Shown here piece after piece: positions 1 to 11,990 of a DNA stretch of 64,000 bases (the stretch's first letter is position 1; each line of letters starts with the position of its first letter). The notes under the pieces were generated by a model. It had not been told where the DNA came from. It worked only from the letters and a program-made list of their open reading frames with translations, and did no database searches. Origin of the DNA: Symbiodinium natans (lineage: Eukaryota > Sar > Dinophyceae > Suessiales > Symbiodiniaceae); contig CAJNDS010000202.1 in NCBI GenBank assembly GCA_905221605.1, positions 184,001 through 248,000 of the forward strand, read 5' to 3'. Position numbers and translations under genes: made by a program.

Positions 1-965
1 ACAAACGCCAAGAGCACAAGTGAGGAAGGGGTGCAGTTATCTTGAAGGTGGGCGTCCTCCGCCAACCATGCAGGCAGAACCCTAAACCCTAAACCCTAAA
101 CCCTAATTACGTGTCTGCGTCCATGGATCGCTTCTCCCCCCCGGCAACCAAACTCACAAGCAAGGACGTGATGCTTAAGGCACCCCCACATACTCATAGG
201 ATCCTTACCCTTAGCATGCACCTCCCTGAGCTCAAAGTCCTGAACAATCTTGAAAACATTCGGGCCCCCAAAGCCCCTCAGAAAGTCAACGCCCCCAACT
301 GCCCCGCCCCACCCCCGCCTGCCCTAAAGCCTAAACCCTTTTGCTACTATTTCCCCTCCCCCCCCCCACCCCCCCCCCCCACTCCCACCACCAAAAAAAA
401 GAACTACGGCCCAGGCAGCCGCCGAAGATCCCGGACCTGAATGCTCTGGCAGAGGCTTTGGTGAAGAGGGGCCCGCAGGGGGGCTGGCCTTTTTGGAGTG
501 TCGTTCTCCGAATCAGGGCGTACAGCCCCTCTAAGAACCAGTCCTTTGCATCCCTCTTCTCAGGCTCTCACGCATCTTCGAGCAAGCCACTTTCGCACAT
601 GGCACCTCAGGTGCGCTTGGCGTGAAAAGTTTTGGAGGATGCCGGTGCTGGACTTACACCGCAAGGAGGAGTGAGGCACATGGCTCAGAAATCAGTGATT
701 CAGTAGGAGAATTCTGAAGGGAGCCAATGCCCTCATGATGATGCAAGAGGGTAGTGACAGCATCATATAGAAAGTGCACAAGTGTGATACTACAACCGTT
801 GACAAGAGCATGACAACAAAACAACGAAGAATCACGAAGACTAGTGAACTCAAAGTTCTATAGCGAACCACCCCTAGTACCCAACAAGCAACCTTGCCCA
901 AACAACTTATGGCCCTACGACTACGACCATTCATGGAGCATGACACACACACATATATATGTATA

Positions 966-990
966 TATAGAGAGAGAGAGAGAGAGAGAT
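966..990 (+). repeat. (TA)n(GA)n microsatellite
   Basis: TATATAT followed by about 11 GA units. Confidence 0.9.
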
Positions 991-1542
991 CACTAACATT
1001 GCTTGGGAATTGGGATGGACTTCTGGGCTACCACGGGTCAAAGCAACTAGACACGGGCAGTGGGGTTGAGGTTGAGAAAAATGTACTTCAAGCCCCACTC
1101 CGAAGTCCTCATGTCCTGAGGAGCCGGCTGGATTCGAATGACTACCTGAGAGTGGACAGCGGACAGTAGCAACTTGCCCGAGTTCGGAAAGATCCTTCCG
1201 GAAACATTGTTAGCTGAGGAGTAGAGTTGGGGTGGAGATTTTTGGGTCGCAGGGTTTTGTGCGCACTCCCCCAAAAACCCATCTTACCTACTGAGAAAAA
1301 ACGCGAGTTCTTCGGGGCAGAAAGCCTCGACCATCGCACGCAGGCGTTTCTTGCAACCGTGTGCACATGAAGGACATGGGTTGCCCTACTACCCCCCTAA
1401 GGTTCACCCCATAATTAAGGCTATTTGGGAAAATCAAGCCTGCTTAAGTTATTTTAAAGGGGGAACCTAGGGCGGGGGGGGGGGGTAGTAGGAAACCCAT
1501 GAGGAGGACCTGTCAATTTGTCAAGGGCTGTCCCTTTCCCAC

Positions 1543-1575
1543 CTTTCTCATGTTGACGAAGCCGTGCTTGTCCGC
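1543..1575 (-). CDS. Possible IQ-protein exon
   Basis: 11 codons, ADKHGFVNMRK, after AG|G and before a GT donor. Phase does not match 2055-2084, so membership in this gene is uncertain. Confidence 0.35.
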
Positions 1576-4500
1576 CTTCTTCTGCGCATCTGAGGCAGCG
1601 CACCGATGAAGGGCTGTCCTATCTTTGGGTCCTGGGACCCTCTTTACCTACAGTTCTATGGGTTAAACTTACTAATTAAGGGTAGTTACTACTTAACTGT
1701 AGGTAAACAGAGACCCTTCCGAGTCTGCTCTCACATCTGGAGTGCACTACATGAGGCCCTAAACGCAAATGTATGTTACAGAGTGGAAATAATGTATCAT
1801 TTTTAAAGAACAGTATATAGCCTATAATTTAGAGAATGTGCTGGCCTTAAGGCTTAGGGCAGTCTACGGTAGCCTAGAGTCAACGTGTACAAGGAGGCTA
1901 TCAACCCCTTTATGACCCTTGTATAGCCTGTATATACCTTAGTCGCCCCTAAAGAACCCCCAAAGAACCCCTAAGGTCCCTAATAAGCGTCCCTCCTTTA
2001 GTCCCTTGATAGAGAGAACAAGCACACACAAAGACACCGAGGTCGGTGCAAATCTTCCTCGCGGCCATGGCTCGCGCCCAGCACCTGTTGGTTGCGTTGG
2101 GGTTCAAGAGGAGCTGGGTGGTTGTTAGCCCTCAACCTAAACTGTACGCATTTTTTGGTTCATCTTCGGGTACTGGCTTGACTTGCAGCTTTGGGCTGGG
2201 CTTGGGCGAGGCACCTGCAAGAACCAGCCTAACTACACCTCGGGGCCTGCCCTCAATCCTAAACCTTACACACCAACTGGGTGGTTGTTTTTTGTTTTTT
2301 CTTTTTTTTTTTGGGGGGGGGAGGGGTGGGAGGGTTGCTGGGCGCCAGAATTGCCCCAGTGCTTTGGCAGGAAGGCCCTAAACCCTAAACCCTAAACCCT
2401 AAACCCTAAACCCTAAACCCTAAACCCTAAACCCTAAACCCTAAACCCTAAACCCTAAACCCTAAACCCTAAACCCTAAACCCTCGAAAGGGTTTTGGGA
2501 CTGAAAGCGCAGGGGGGACTGAGATCCCCAGCTGGATGTTGATGGCAGCATAGGCTTTGGCCATCCGCTGTGCCTGCAAGAAGGGGCTTAGGGCTTAAAG
2601 TTTTGGGTTTAGGGTTTAGGGTTTAGGGGTTTAGGTGCTATATGCCCTAAATTTGGTGTACCCCTTATGCGCTCAAGAATGTCACCATCCTCTTGTTGGT
2701 ATTGGCAAAAAAAGGTACGTACTCTTTTTGTGCCTCAACTGCAACTCACAAGGGGCTCCCAGCTCCCTGAACAAATGATGCCAGGGGAGGCTTCACTGTC
2801 AGCACGTCCGCACGACTGCCTCTTCCCACTTCTCCCATAGCCACGGAGAAATAAGGTTAAACTTTACCATTCCTACTAAATAAAGAAAACCGAAGAGGTT
2901 AAAGTTCAACTGTTGGCTAAGTATGTCTTTGCACGCTGCGTAAACACGCGCTTCAAGGGGTTTTGCGGCACGGGGGCTTAGAGCTGGCATGGCTCTTAAA
3001 ACCCTCTGCAAGATATTCCTGCATATGATCCTCTGAAACCCAATAAGGGGAAAACATAAAAACATTGTGGCCAGGGCTTGTTGAGATAGGGTAAGATCCC
3101 TGAAGCCCCTGAACCCTGACACCCTGCCTAAATGTGTAGCTCTGAGGGAGTTTAGGGAACATCCCCGAACCCCCTGAACCCTAAACCCCAAACCCAAAAC
3201 CCAAAACCCTAAACCCTGAACCCATGAACCCATGAACCGAGGCTTCGACTCTGATCTCGGACATGCGAGCGAGGAAGCGCCGGGCAGTGCGCTGGATCCT
3301 CCCAGTCGCGTGGACAACTCTCTGAGCATCCTGAACACCAAAACAACATTGGGGGTTTAGGGTTTAGGGTTTAGGGTTTAGGGTTTAGGGTTTAGGGTTT
3401 AGGGTTTAGGGTTTAGGGTTTAGGGTTTAGGGTTTTAACATCGACCACGAACGGTCATGAAAAGACGTCCCTTTCATTGGTAGACACGTTAAACCCTAAA
3501 CGCCCTCAGCCTCTAAGCCTCTCAGCTCTCAGCCCTTCGTCTTGTAGACTTGTATGATTGCGGCTTCATGGTTCGTGAAGGCTCCTCGTGGCTTTCTGGT
3601 TCAAGAAGCGCTGATGGTCGCGCTTCGGCCTGACTTGCGAGGTGTACTACTGGCTCGTTCTTAGTAGGGAATGAGGGAATGAAGTACCCCATATCCCCCT
3701 ATATATATCCTTTGAGGGATTATATAGGGTACCTCATTCCCCCATTCCCTACTAAGAACCAGGGGCATTGCCTAGGGAATCCCTACAGCCCCCTGTGTCA
3801 GAGCTTCATGAAAGGGTTTGTTGGTTCTGCAGCCCAAAAAGCGGTTTAGGGCCCGTCCAAGGGCTGTGAGGTTCCGGAGGCTTGCAATGAACCGCCATGT
3901 TGGAATTTCTTGTTGCATGGCTTTTCTTCCCTTTTAACGTGGCCGGGGATGTAAGGTCTAGGTTTTGTAGCCCCCAATTCCGCATCCAGGGTCCCAAGTA
4001 TCCTAGGACCTATCCTTGTTCGGTTCTAAAGGTTCACCCTCACAAGGGAACAAGGGCACTACGCGGCGCCCGATGGATACACCCCACGTGCACACGGTTC
4101 ATGGATACTAAGTGCAAGCGCGCATGAGCCTTGAATGTCCCGAACCTCCAAGCAATCAACCTCCCTTACTTTGGCCACCGCGCTTATATCTCCTTCTGGC
4201 AAGGCAGGTCCGCATTTGCGCCTGGCGCGCGCGCGATGACAACGGGCTTGTCGGGCTACGAAGCACCCCGAGACCCGGATTCGCTTTTGCTTGGTAGCCC
4301 GGGAACCATATTAACACAAAGGGCACCCTATCTTGGGCTGGCTACTTTGTCAGGGAACCCAGAAAATGGGAAAACGGGGGTACCCTGGGGGCCACCAAGG
4401 GTTTGGGTCATTTACACGGGCTTTGTCACTCTGGAGGCATGGCACTGACAGGTTCGAGGGCTGCTTAGATCTTAGGGCTGAAAAGTCGAGTCGGTATATT

Positions 4501-5165
4501 CTGCTACAATTGATATATACTGCGATAATATACTGGTAACCTCATACTCGAAAAATCCAGGTCGGAGGTCTCAATCTTGCGCCTACACTAAAACCCTAAA
4601 ACCCTAAAACCCTAAACTCTAAACCTACCCAGCAGTCTTGCGCCTGAATCTTGGTGGCTGCACGGTTCCTCTTCGCAGGAGTCGTGACGGAGATGACCTG
4701 AGCAGGCCGCAGGCAAGATGCTTAGGGTTTACAGGGTTTTAGGGTTTATAGGGTTTATAGGATTTATAGGGTTTATAGGGTTTATGGGGCTTAGGGTTTA
4801 GGATGTCTGTAATTCAAGCCTTCAGCCCTACAGCAATCTCTTAAAACTTCGCAGCCAAACCATACTTCCAAGCTGCCTGCAAAAAGGCTTCACCCCAGCA
4901 ATGAAGGAATCAAGCACAATGCTAACGTGCCACCCTGAAACGGTCCGGTTGGCCACCTAAAATTCTGGGTTCACCTGAAGATTTCTCTTCTGATTCAAAA
5001 TGATTGAGCTGGTTCGCTCTGTGCTGGCCACTGAATATTCCCTAAACCCTAAACCCTAAACCCTAAACCCTAAACCCTAAACCCTAAACCCTAAACTACA
5101 AGCTCCTGAGATCTGAAGAGTGCTCCCGCCGCAGCGGTGTGCATCTCCCGCGTGGTCCCCCGCCC
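1543..5165 (-). CDS. IQ-motif protein, multi-exon, incomplete
   Basis: A minus-strand set of short exons, several carrying IQ motifs (I-Q-x3-R-x4-R), the calmodulin/EF-hand binding helix. Exons: 5133-5165, 4644-4697, 4193-4221, 3534-3584, 3259-3330, 2533-2573, 2055-2084 and probably 1543-1575. Two IQ motifs are clean only after splicing: AATKIQ joins AQMRTCLARR, and AAINIQ joins CWARAMAARK with the Gln codon split by a GC donor. One lies within a single exon (IQRTARRFLAR). Every exon starts after AG before G. Phase is consistent for 5133 to 4193 and for 2533 to 2055 but breaks around 3534-3584, so at least one exon there is missed or mis-bounded. Neither start nor stop was found. Family not identified beyond the motif. 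Confidence 0.7.
1629..1718. mobile_element. Palindromic element, family 1 (TTTACCTACAG ends)
   Basis: Inverted ends GACCCTCTTTACCTACAG and its complement. Other copies at 45932-46026 and 52357-52451. MITE-like: short, non-coding, inverted ends. Confidence 0.75.
2055..2084 (-). CDS. IQ-protein exon
   Basis: Completes the split Gln and encodes CWARAMAAR, giving IQCWARAMAAR across the junction. GA donor. Confidence 0.65.
2376..2484 (-). repeat. Telomere-like (CCCTAAA)n array
   Basis: About 15 perfect units in CCCTAAA orientation. Confidence 0.97.
2533..2573 (-). CDS. IQ-protein exon
   Basis: AQRMAKAYAAINI plus the first two bases of the Gln codon; GC donor. Confidence 0.75.
3259..3330 (-). 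CDS. IQ-protein exon with complete IQ motif
   Basis: 24 codons containing HATGRIQRTARRFLARMS. AG|G acceptor, GA donor. Confidence 0.75.
3355..3433 (+). repeat. Telomere-like (TTTAGGG)n array
   Basis: About 11 perfect units, opposite orientation to the array at 2.4 kb. Confidence 0.96.
3534..3584 (-). CDS. IQ-protein exon, boundaries unsure
   Basis: Reads AFTNHEAAIIQVYKTK after an AG|G acceptor; resembles a degenerate IQ helix. Donor and phase to the neighbours are not settled. Confidence 0.45.
3650..3763. mobile_element. Palindromic element, family 8 (TTCTTAGTAGGGAATGAGGGAA)
   Basis: About 35-bp inverted ends around a TA-rich centre. Second copy 60369-60463; a diverged relative near 19800-19880. 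Confidence 0.82.
4193..4221 (-). CDS. IQ-protein exon
   Basis: AQMRTCLARR, in phase with 4644-4697, supplies the Arg residues of the IQ motif. GA donor. Confidence 0.65.
4290..4400. mobile_element. Palindromic element, family 3 (CTTGGTAGCCC ends)
   Basis: CTTGGTAGCCCGG at one end, complement at the other. Copies at 14089-14209 and 31692-31804. Confidence 0.7.
4644..4697 (-). CDS. IQ-protein exon
   Basis: 18 codons, VISVTTPAKRNRAATKIQ, ending in the IQ of an IQ motif; GC donor. The rest of the motif is in 4193-4221. Confidence 0.75.
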
Positions 5166-5259
5166 CTCACCCTTAGGTAACTTAAGGGTTTAGGGTTTAG
5201 GGTTTAGGGTTTAGGGTTTAGGGTTTAGGGTTTAGGGTTTAGGGTTTAGGGTTTAGGGT
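5041..5259. repeat. Head-to-head pair of telomere-like arrays around an exon
   Basis: CCCTAAA units at 5041-5095 and TTTAGGG units at 5186-5259 flank the exon at 5133-5165. Confidence 0.9.
5133..5165 (-). CDS. IQ-protein exon, most upstream found
   Basis: GRGTTREMHTA, phase 0 into 4644-4697; AG|G acceptor and GC donor. Confidence 0.5.
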
Positions 5260-7733
5260 AACATGGGCTACCCTCTGGGTTGTTTCCAAGCTCGGAACTT
5301 GCAGGTCTAGCGTAGAGGGATGAAGGCATGAGGCGCCCTAGTTGCACTGAAGTGAAATCTCTACGCCCCTGCTAAGAAAGAACAGGATTTCCTTCTTACT
5401 GAAACCTACACTTAAGTTCCTTAATGTTCCTTAACAGCCCCAAAACTTCCCAAGCATCCGCGCGATTTTCTGCTGTCAGCCTTCCTTCGACTGCAACGTG
5501 TTCAGAGGGCACAGCTGCGCTCGGTCGTGGCATCAATTGGAGGCACCCGAAACCCTAAACCCTAAACCGAATAGACCCTAAACCGTATAAACCCTAAACC
5601 CTAAACCCTAAACCGCAAACCCGAAACCCTAAACCCTAAAACCCTAAGCTTGGGGCTTCGGATCTCGACTCTGAAAGCTGGGCTGGGTCATTATATTCAC
5701 AAACCAAGACTCGGATCGATAAGGATGGCAAGGCCACGTAGGATTGCAACCACACTTGTTTCTGGGTGCAGCCATGCTCCTATACTTGCGATTCTAGTCA
5801 TCCAGTCCTCCAATATCGGCTCTGGAGGTAGGAAGCTGTGGAATCCTGTGTCTCTAAACCCTATAAACACAAAAAAACCCAAGGAACGTGACACCGCCAC
5901 GCGGACGAGCCTCAAGCTGTTTTATGCATCCTCTGTCATTGCACTGGGCGCTTGGTGCTGGATTGCTGTGCGGCTGCAAGACTCGATTCTAGAAGCCCAA
6001 CTGGCCCTTACTGTTCCCGAGAGAATGTTGCGGGGCGTTGAGTTCTAAGCCTTGGAAACCCTCAACCCCTAAAAAGCTCGAAAGGTTAAGGACTGAGGGT
6101 AAGTATACAGAGCTGAAGAGGCTGGTGTCTTCTGCCCAAATGACCCCCAGCGCCGTAACCTCCCCTCCCCCTGCCTCCCCGGTACGCCGCAGATTTAGGT
6201 TTGTGGAGTTATGGGTTTATCGTTTGGTTTAGGGTTTAACTTTAACCAAGCCATCCGAAACATACTATAGTTCTTAGCAGTGAGGGGATTCAGTTCGGCA
6301 CCCCTCTAAGGGGCTGATAAGAAGTGAACCGAATTCATCAAATCCCCGCATCCCTACTTCAAAGCGCTAAGGCAAGGGTAGTGCTGGGCAGCATCCAAGC
6401 CTACACCCTCGTTAAGCCCCGACACCCAAGACTTTCCCCCTAGAATAAGTATTATCAGGGCACCACTGGGCATCCTAAATCCTCAACTAACCCTAAATCC
6501 CAAACCCTGAGCTCTGAATCCTAAACCTAAAGCCTAATGTAGGGGCCTTAAGAATTCGAATAGTTTCTTTCTTTGGTCTACCCAGTCTTTCTTGTATTTT
6601 TTTTTGGGGGGGGGGAGGGGGCATTCTAGTAGTATAGTTATATAGGGACCATGAGGGCCAACCCCTACGTTGGGTCTCTGATGCTTGGGCTGGCTGGGTC
6701 ATCCTCCAGCTTTGCTGCTCAACGGGGCCGACATCCTCCACTGAAAGGGGCACAAAAACCCGAAGCCCGAGAGGTTTCGGGTTTCCCTAAACCCTAAGCC
6801 CTGAACCCTAAACAAGGGATTCTACACTCAACACCTCAAGCAACCGAGTCCACGGTACGTCTGAGCAACATCGTCCTGCACGACGCCCTCAGCCCTTCCT
6901 GTTTTTTTGAAGGCTGAGGTGTTCGACTCTAGGGGCAGAAGGCCCAACCCCAAACCCTACAAACCGAAGTGCCCACAACGATCCAGCAAAATTTGCTTCA
7001 CGCCCTCCGCGCCGCTTCTCTGCTTCTCATGGCGCCTGAAGGCCTGTTTAAAGCGGGCTTATTGCAGAGAGCCTGTTCCCGGGACTGCCTGACTGGAACC
7101 CTCTGACTCCTACAAGGGTTTCGGTCGTCGCCGATTTACGCCCTGTGGGCCTCAACGCTACAAACCCTAAAGCCACTTATTTTTGTGCCTTAAGGCTCCA
7201 TGGACCCTCCTACAGAGGGACTGGTACCTCCTAAGGAGGGTTCTGGGGTCTCAATTCCTGGGGGTTTTGAGGGCCCAAGAGCCTTAGGGTGCAAACCCCT
7301 AAAGCCCCGTAACCCTGAACCAACCCTAACACCCGACACACGGCTTGCAGCCGGTCTAACAGTCAGCTATAGATTCCATAAGAACGACTTTAGATCATCA
7401 CAAAGGAACCCCCCCCAATTCCCTGGTAAAAGCCCCGAAGAGAAACTCCGACCTCCTAAGCCCGGCATCCTCCCCAATACAACCACATGATGAAGTTGTA
7501 GTTTTTCTCTTTTCGTTTTTTTTCGGGGGGGGGGGGGTGTCCTTGCATGTGTGACACACCTCATGTCAACAACTATACCTAAGTTCAACATATTTCCTTC
7601 AGACTTGCATTGGAAACCATCACACCCCCTCCCCCCGACCTCTCGCGCCCGGCTTCTGCACCCTGGACACCCCCCCCCGCTCCCCCCGCTCCCCCCAAAC
7701 CCTACACCCTACACCCTACACCCTACACCCTAC

Positions 7734-8014
7734 ACCCTAAACCCTAAACCCTAAACCCTAAACCCTAAACCCTAAACCCTAAACCCTAGGAAAGCAACGG
7801 CAAGACCCGGGGGGTGGAATAGCTCTGCACCAGCTGCCGAAGGCCAGGCCTAAGCACGTCAACCTCCACACCGCTATGCGAAGCTGAAGCCCAGGTGTGG
7901 GCAAATCCCATAGCCATAGGGTTTAGGGTTTAGGGTTTAGGGTTTAGGGTTTTTTGCTTAGGGTTTAGGGTTTAGGGTTTAGGGTTTAGGGTTTAGGGTT
8001 TAGGGTTTAGGGTT
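7734..8014. repeat. Facing telomere-like arrays
   Basis: CCCTAAA units at 7734-7787, about 130 bp of other sequence, then TTTAGGG units at 7917-8014. Confidence 0.95.
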
Positions 8015-8406
8015 TTCCGTAGCCATAGCACTCTGAGTAAGGCCTCCCGTTCCTGTGATGGAGGCCTTTTGGGTTTCAGACTCAACATTTCAAGGAGCAG
8101 CCAATTTCGGGAATAGACATTAGGTCCACTGCTATTTGCTAACACATAAAAGAACAATATCTTCTTGATAAGGGTAATTAAGGGATTACTCTGATCTTGT
8201 GTGTTTTTGAGGTTTTCTTAAGCACATCGTAGTTCCTGACCTACAACATCTCCAGCCCCCGGCTGGCCTGAAGGCCTTTCTGGAGGCCCCCTTAATCCCG
8301 TACCTGTGTCTAGTTGCTGAGTACCCTGGGCCTGATGAAGTAAACCTTTCAAGTAAGGTAGGATTATACACACCCCCAACAGGTTAAAGGATACCTACTC
8401 AGCTAG

Positions 8407-8533
8407 TACTTGGAGGTTCATGGTACTTATTAACCAATTATAATAACTGTACGTACATACTAGGGCAGTTTAAGCGGCGTATAAGCGGGTTAAGATTTAC
8501 AGTTGCAATTGGTTAGAATGATCCACCAAGTAA
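8407..8533. mobile_element. Palindromic element, family 5 (ACTTGGAGGTTCATGGTACTTA)
   Basis: Inverted ends and AACCAATT core. Related copies 30897-30985, 38520-38600 (partial) and 43487-43637. Confidence 0.68.
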
Positions 8534-9659
8534 GTGTGTGGGCTAAACCCTAAACCCTGAACCCTAAACCCGAAACCCGAAACCCTAAACCCTAAACCCT
8601 AAACCCTACACCCTAAACCCCAAACCCTAAACCCTAAACTCTAAGCGTGTGGGCTTGCGCAGCTTGCGCAGCTTGGCAGCGTGGAGGGAGGTCGTCTAGG
8701 CTGCCGAGATGAACTCCCATGGAGACAAAAGCCGGCCCGTCATCTGCCCCCGGCCCTTCTGCGAGAACGCCCGGACGGTTTAGGGTTTAGGGTTTAGGGT
8801 TTAGGGCTTGGGGTTTAGGGTTTTTGAGAACTTCACGGCGTCCTTTTCTGTTAGGGTTTAGAGGGTTTAGAGGGTTTAGAGGGCTTTGAGGGTATAGGGT
8901 CTAGCCCTTCCCTGAAACTTGCTGCGAACTTGCTTGGTTAGCGCAAAACGGACCCTTTGTGCTGCCAGGGTCTCGCAGACTTCAGCAGGGCGGGGACAGG
9001 CTCCATATGTGGCTTGTCTGAGTTCAAGCTGTTGGGTCCACATTTTTTACTATAGGGTTCGGAATGATCCCTTACGGTCCCTATATAATTATACTATGAT
9101 AACCCCCAAAAACCCTATTGTCCCTATATATAATTATACTATAAAAACCCCCGAAACCCTATTGTCTAATTCGTGAGGCCCCTATCTTAGGCGGGTTTGC
9201 ACTTCTTTTCGCCCAACTTGCAAGTCATGTTTAAGCTCTTGGCCTCCTCGTCACTTGCTGACTCATACAAAGTTTAGGGTTTCGGGTTCAGGGGCTGGTG
9301 GGGTACGTGGACGCTGACATGTAGTCGCGTTGGCGAAGCGTTCACAGCACGACTGGACCTATGTGCATGAAATGTCCAACAGAGGCCAATCTTACAGACT
9401 GCCTTCCTGATACTGCCGGGGCTGAGTATGATGGGAAAGTCTTTCACCATGCGGAGGTCAAAATAGGTTTGCGCCAGCCTCTGCTATCAGCTTTCTCCCA
9501 ACCTGCTTGCTCCAGCTTGCTGCTGCCAAACCACACCTCTTGCGGCAACTCCGTGTTCCTCAAGCAGTCGCATCGCTCTCTGCGAAGATTCAATCTGTGC
9601 AGATACTCCTGACCTGTCTCATAAAACATGGGCTAAGACATCAGAACCATGACTTACCA

Positions 9660-9775
9660 GTTCTTTTGACAGGGATTTAGGGCATTAGGTACCTTATACC
9701 CAATATAACACTTCAAGATTTATGTAGGGTACCTAAACCTCTTATCCTTAAAGCCCTAAAGACTTTAACCTGTCA
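9660..9775. mobile_element. Single palindromic element
   Basis: TTTGACAGG and CCTGTCAAAG ends, with TTAGGTACC and GGGTACCTAA inside. No second copy seen. Confidence 0.6.
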
Positions 9776-11922
9776 AAGTCAAGACAATCCTTGCATGACA
9801 GACCAAATTTCCGATCCCCCTTCCACCGAAGTAAAGTTCATCCGACCTCGGAAAGAAGGGAAGAAGAGACACGTTTGGATTGTTTGATGATAATTTTTGG
9901 AATACCCTAAACCCTAAACCCAGCTGATCCGCCCAACAATTGCGGAGACGGGGCGCGCTTTAGAGCCTACTTTAGCCAGATGCACGCCCGACATGCTACA
10001 TACCAAGCTCCGAGTGGCAATATCGGACCCTAAACCCTAAACCCTATTTCCCCCGAAACCTCCTACTTTGCAGCGCTGACTGCTTCTGGCTGTGGGAGAC
10101 GCCGCAGCAAACGAGTTTCAGAGGCGCGCGCTCCGAGATGCACAGGGCCTGTTGTCTGTGCCTCAGAGAGGCCTCTCTGAGGAATCCTACGTCGCTCAAG
10201 CCCCGAACTTTAGGAATTTAGGATTTTTTGGGAACCTCAAAAACCCTACAACCACACGATTTGCAACCAGAACCTGGGGGTTGTTTCTCAAAAAATTTTC
10301 TGAAGCCTCCTGGTCCCTCAACTCGATACAAAATCTGTGGCAAAGGGCTCAGAACTTGGGGTGTGCAAATAGGCGTTGCTGCATCTTCCCTGCTCTCGAC
10401 GTGCTTCCTGTGATCTCGGTAGCTGCCCCTCCAAACGTGCAAAAAGCCAGAGGCTCGGATCCTATCCGGCGCATGGGATTTGGATAGTTGAGTCATGCGG
10501 TTCAGATTTAGTTGGTTTCCATGCGCTCAGCTGTGGCGTTTGGGGTGCTTCTTGCCTCCCTAAGTTCACCCCGTAGGGTTTAGGGTTTAGGGTAGCATCC
10601 TGGGATTGATAACCGCACCTGACCGAAATTAAGACCTGCACCATGCGCTTCATAGCCGGCACGTGTTCGCATAAAGGAGCCAGGATGGTGTAACTGTCCA
10701 TACCTACAGCAGTACGGCCCCTAAACCCATAGAGTCCGTCAGAATCTGCCTATAGCAACACCGCCACCTGTGACCATAAGGTGCGGTCACTTAAGACTTG
10801 TGATCACCCAGGAAGGGGGAGGTGGGCAGGCCTCAATATCGTCCGGACCGACTGACACCGCGAGAGTGAGGGCCTCGTAATAAGAACCCAACGCCTACTC
10901 TCTTGTGTCACCTTATAAGCATTCTCGAAGGGCTGTATACCAAGGAGCCCCCCCAAAAAAGTAGGGCCGTTAAGATCTTCATGCGTCTTTCGACGTGCGC
11001 CTACCACTTCGATTCAACGCTTTTGCGGTTAACGGGTCTTGGAGTTCAGGAGCTTTGATGCCAGTAAGGCGAAACAAGTCTACGTACCCTTTCCCGAAAC
11101 CTTCAGGGTATTAGGGCTCAAAGCCCTACACTCTCAAGCGATTCACAACCTAAGTATGTCTCACAGATCCTCGGCCTCTGACACTCAGGACGCCGCACTG
11201 CTTCACCACTTGCCCGAGCCCGGCACGCGTAAGCTGCGTGTCTGTTCTGGGTGTGTCGGAGGGATTCTCAAAATCAGGCTGAGGCTGTGGGGTCTCTCCG
11301 TGCCGGGCCGCACGTGACCAGGCTTCACAAGGGCAGCGTTCTAAGAGGTTTCGAAGTAGAGTCGCTTGAGGCTGTCATCTGTACATTCGCCTGACAGCTC
11401 AGCTTCAATTCAGGAGCAGATGCAAACTACAACCAGCAACAGCAACAGCGCAAACAGCTGCAGTGACTTGCCATGCAGTATAGTGACTGCATAGAGTTGA
11501 CTGACAAACAAGCATACCTCATGAAAGAGCAGAGCCAAACTTACACCTTGCAAAATTCGGAGCAAAACACTCAACGACCAAGACGATCAGTTGCCAGAGG
11601 TGCAAATGCACCGGAAGCGCTTTTGTCTCTGGAACCTCAACCCCTAAACCTAAAACCCTAAACCCCAGGACCTAGACCCAAAATTCCCTAAAGCTCTAGA
11701 AACTACCCCTAAACGCCATAAACCCCAGGAACGAAGTCCTCCACCAACTGATCGCGAACTCATAGGGCCGACCAGGAGCCACTATGCGAGTCGCAAACGG
11801 CTGAGCCGAAGATATCGCACCAAGCCGGGTAACTGGGGATGACCATGGGTTCAGTGGATGGCACTTTCTTGGGGTGCCTGTCATGATAAGGGCCCCTGCG
11901 CTTAGGGAACCCGAGGATGAAC

Positions 11923-11990
11923 CGTAGCGCAGTGGTAAGACAAAGGCTTCGGTTGAGTTTGGGGGGGGGGGGGGATTGAAGGTTAAAGGT
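11923..11990 (+). other. tRNA-like A-box fragment
   Basis: GTAGCGCAGTGGTAAGAC fits the tRNA internal A-box consensus, as in tRNA-derived SINEs. No matching B box or cloverleaf follows, so this is not a tRNA gene. Confidence 0.2.

Noticed and set aside
2799-3341. 180-codon minus-strand ORF
   Set aside because: Different frame from the IQ exon at 3259-3330 and contains translated telomere-like repeat.
8015-8036. CCGTAGCCATAGCACTCTGAG as a spliced leader
   Set aside because: Only the first ten bases match the leader and they follow directly from a telomere-like array; probably chance.
11923-11990. tRNA gene
   Set aside because: Only the A-box region fits; no acceptor pairing, anticodon arm or B box.
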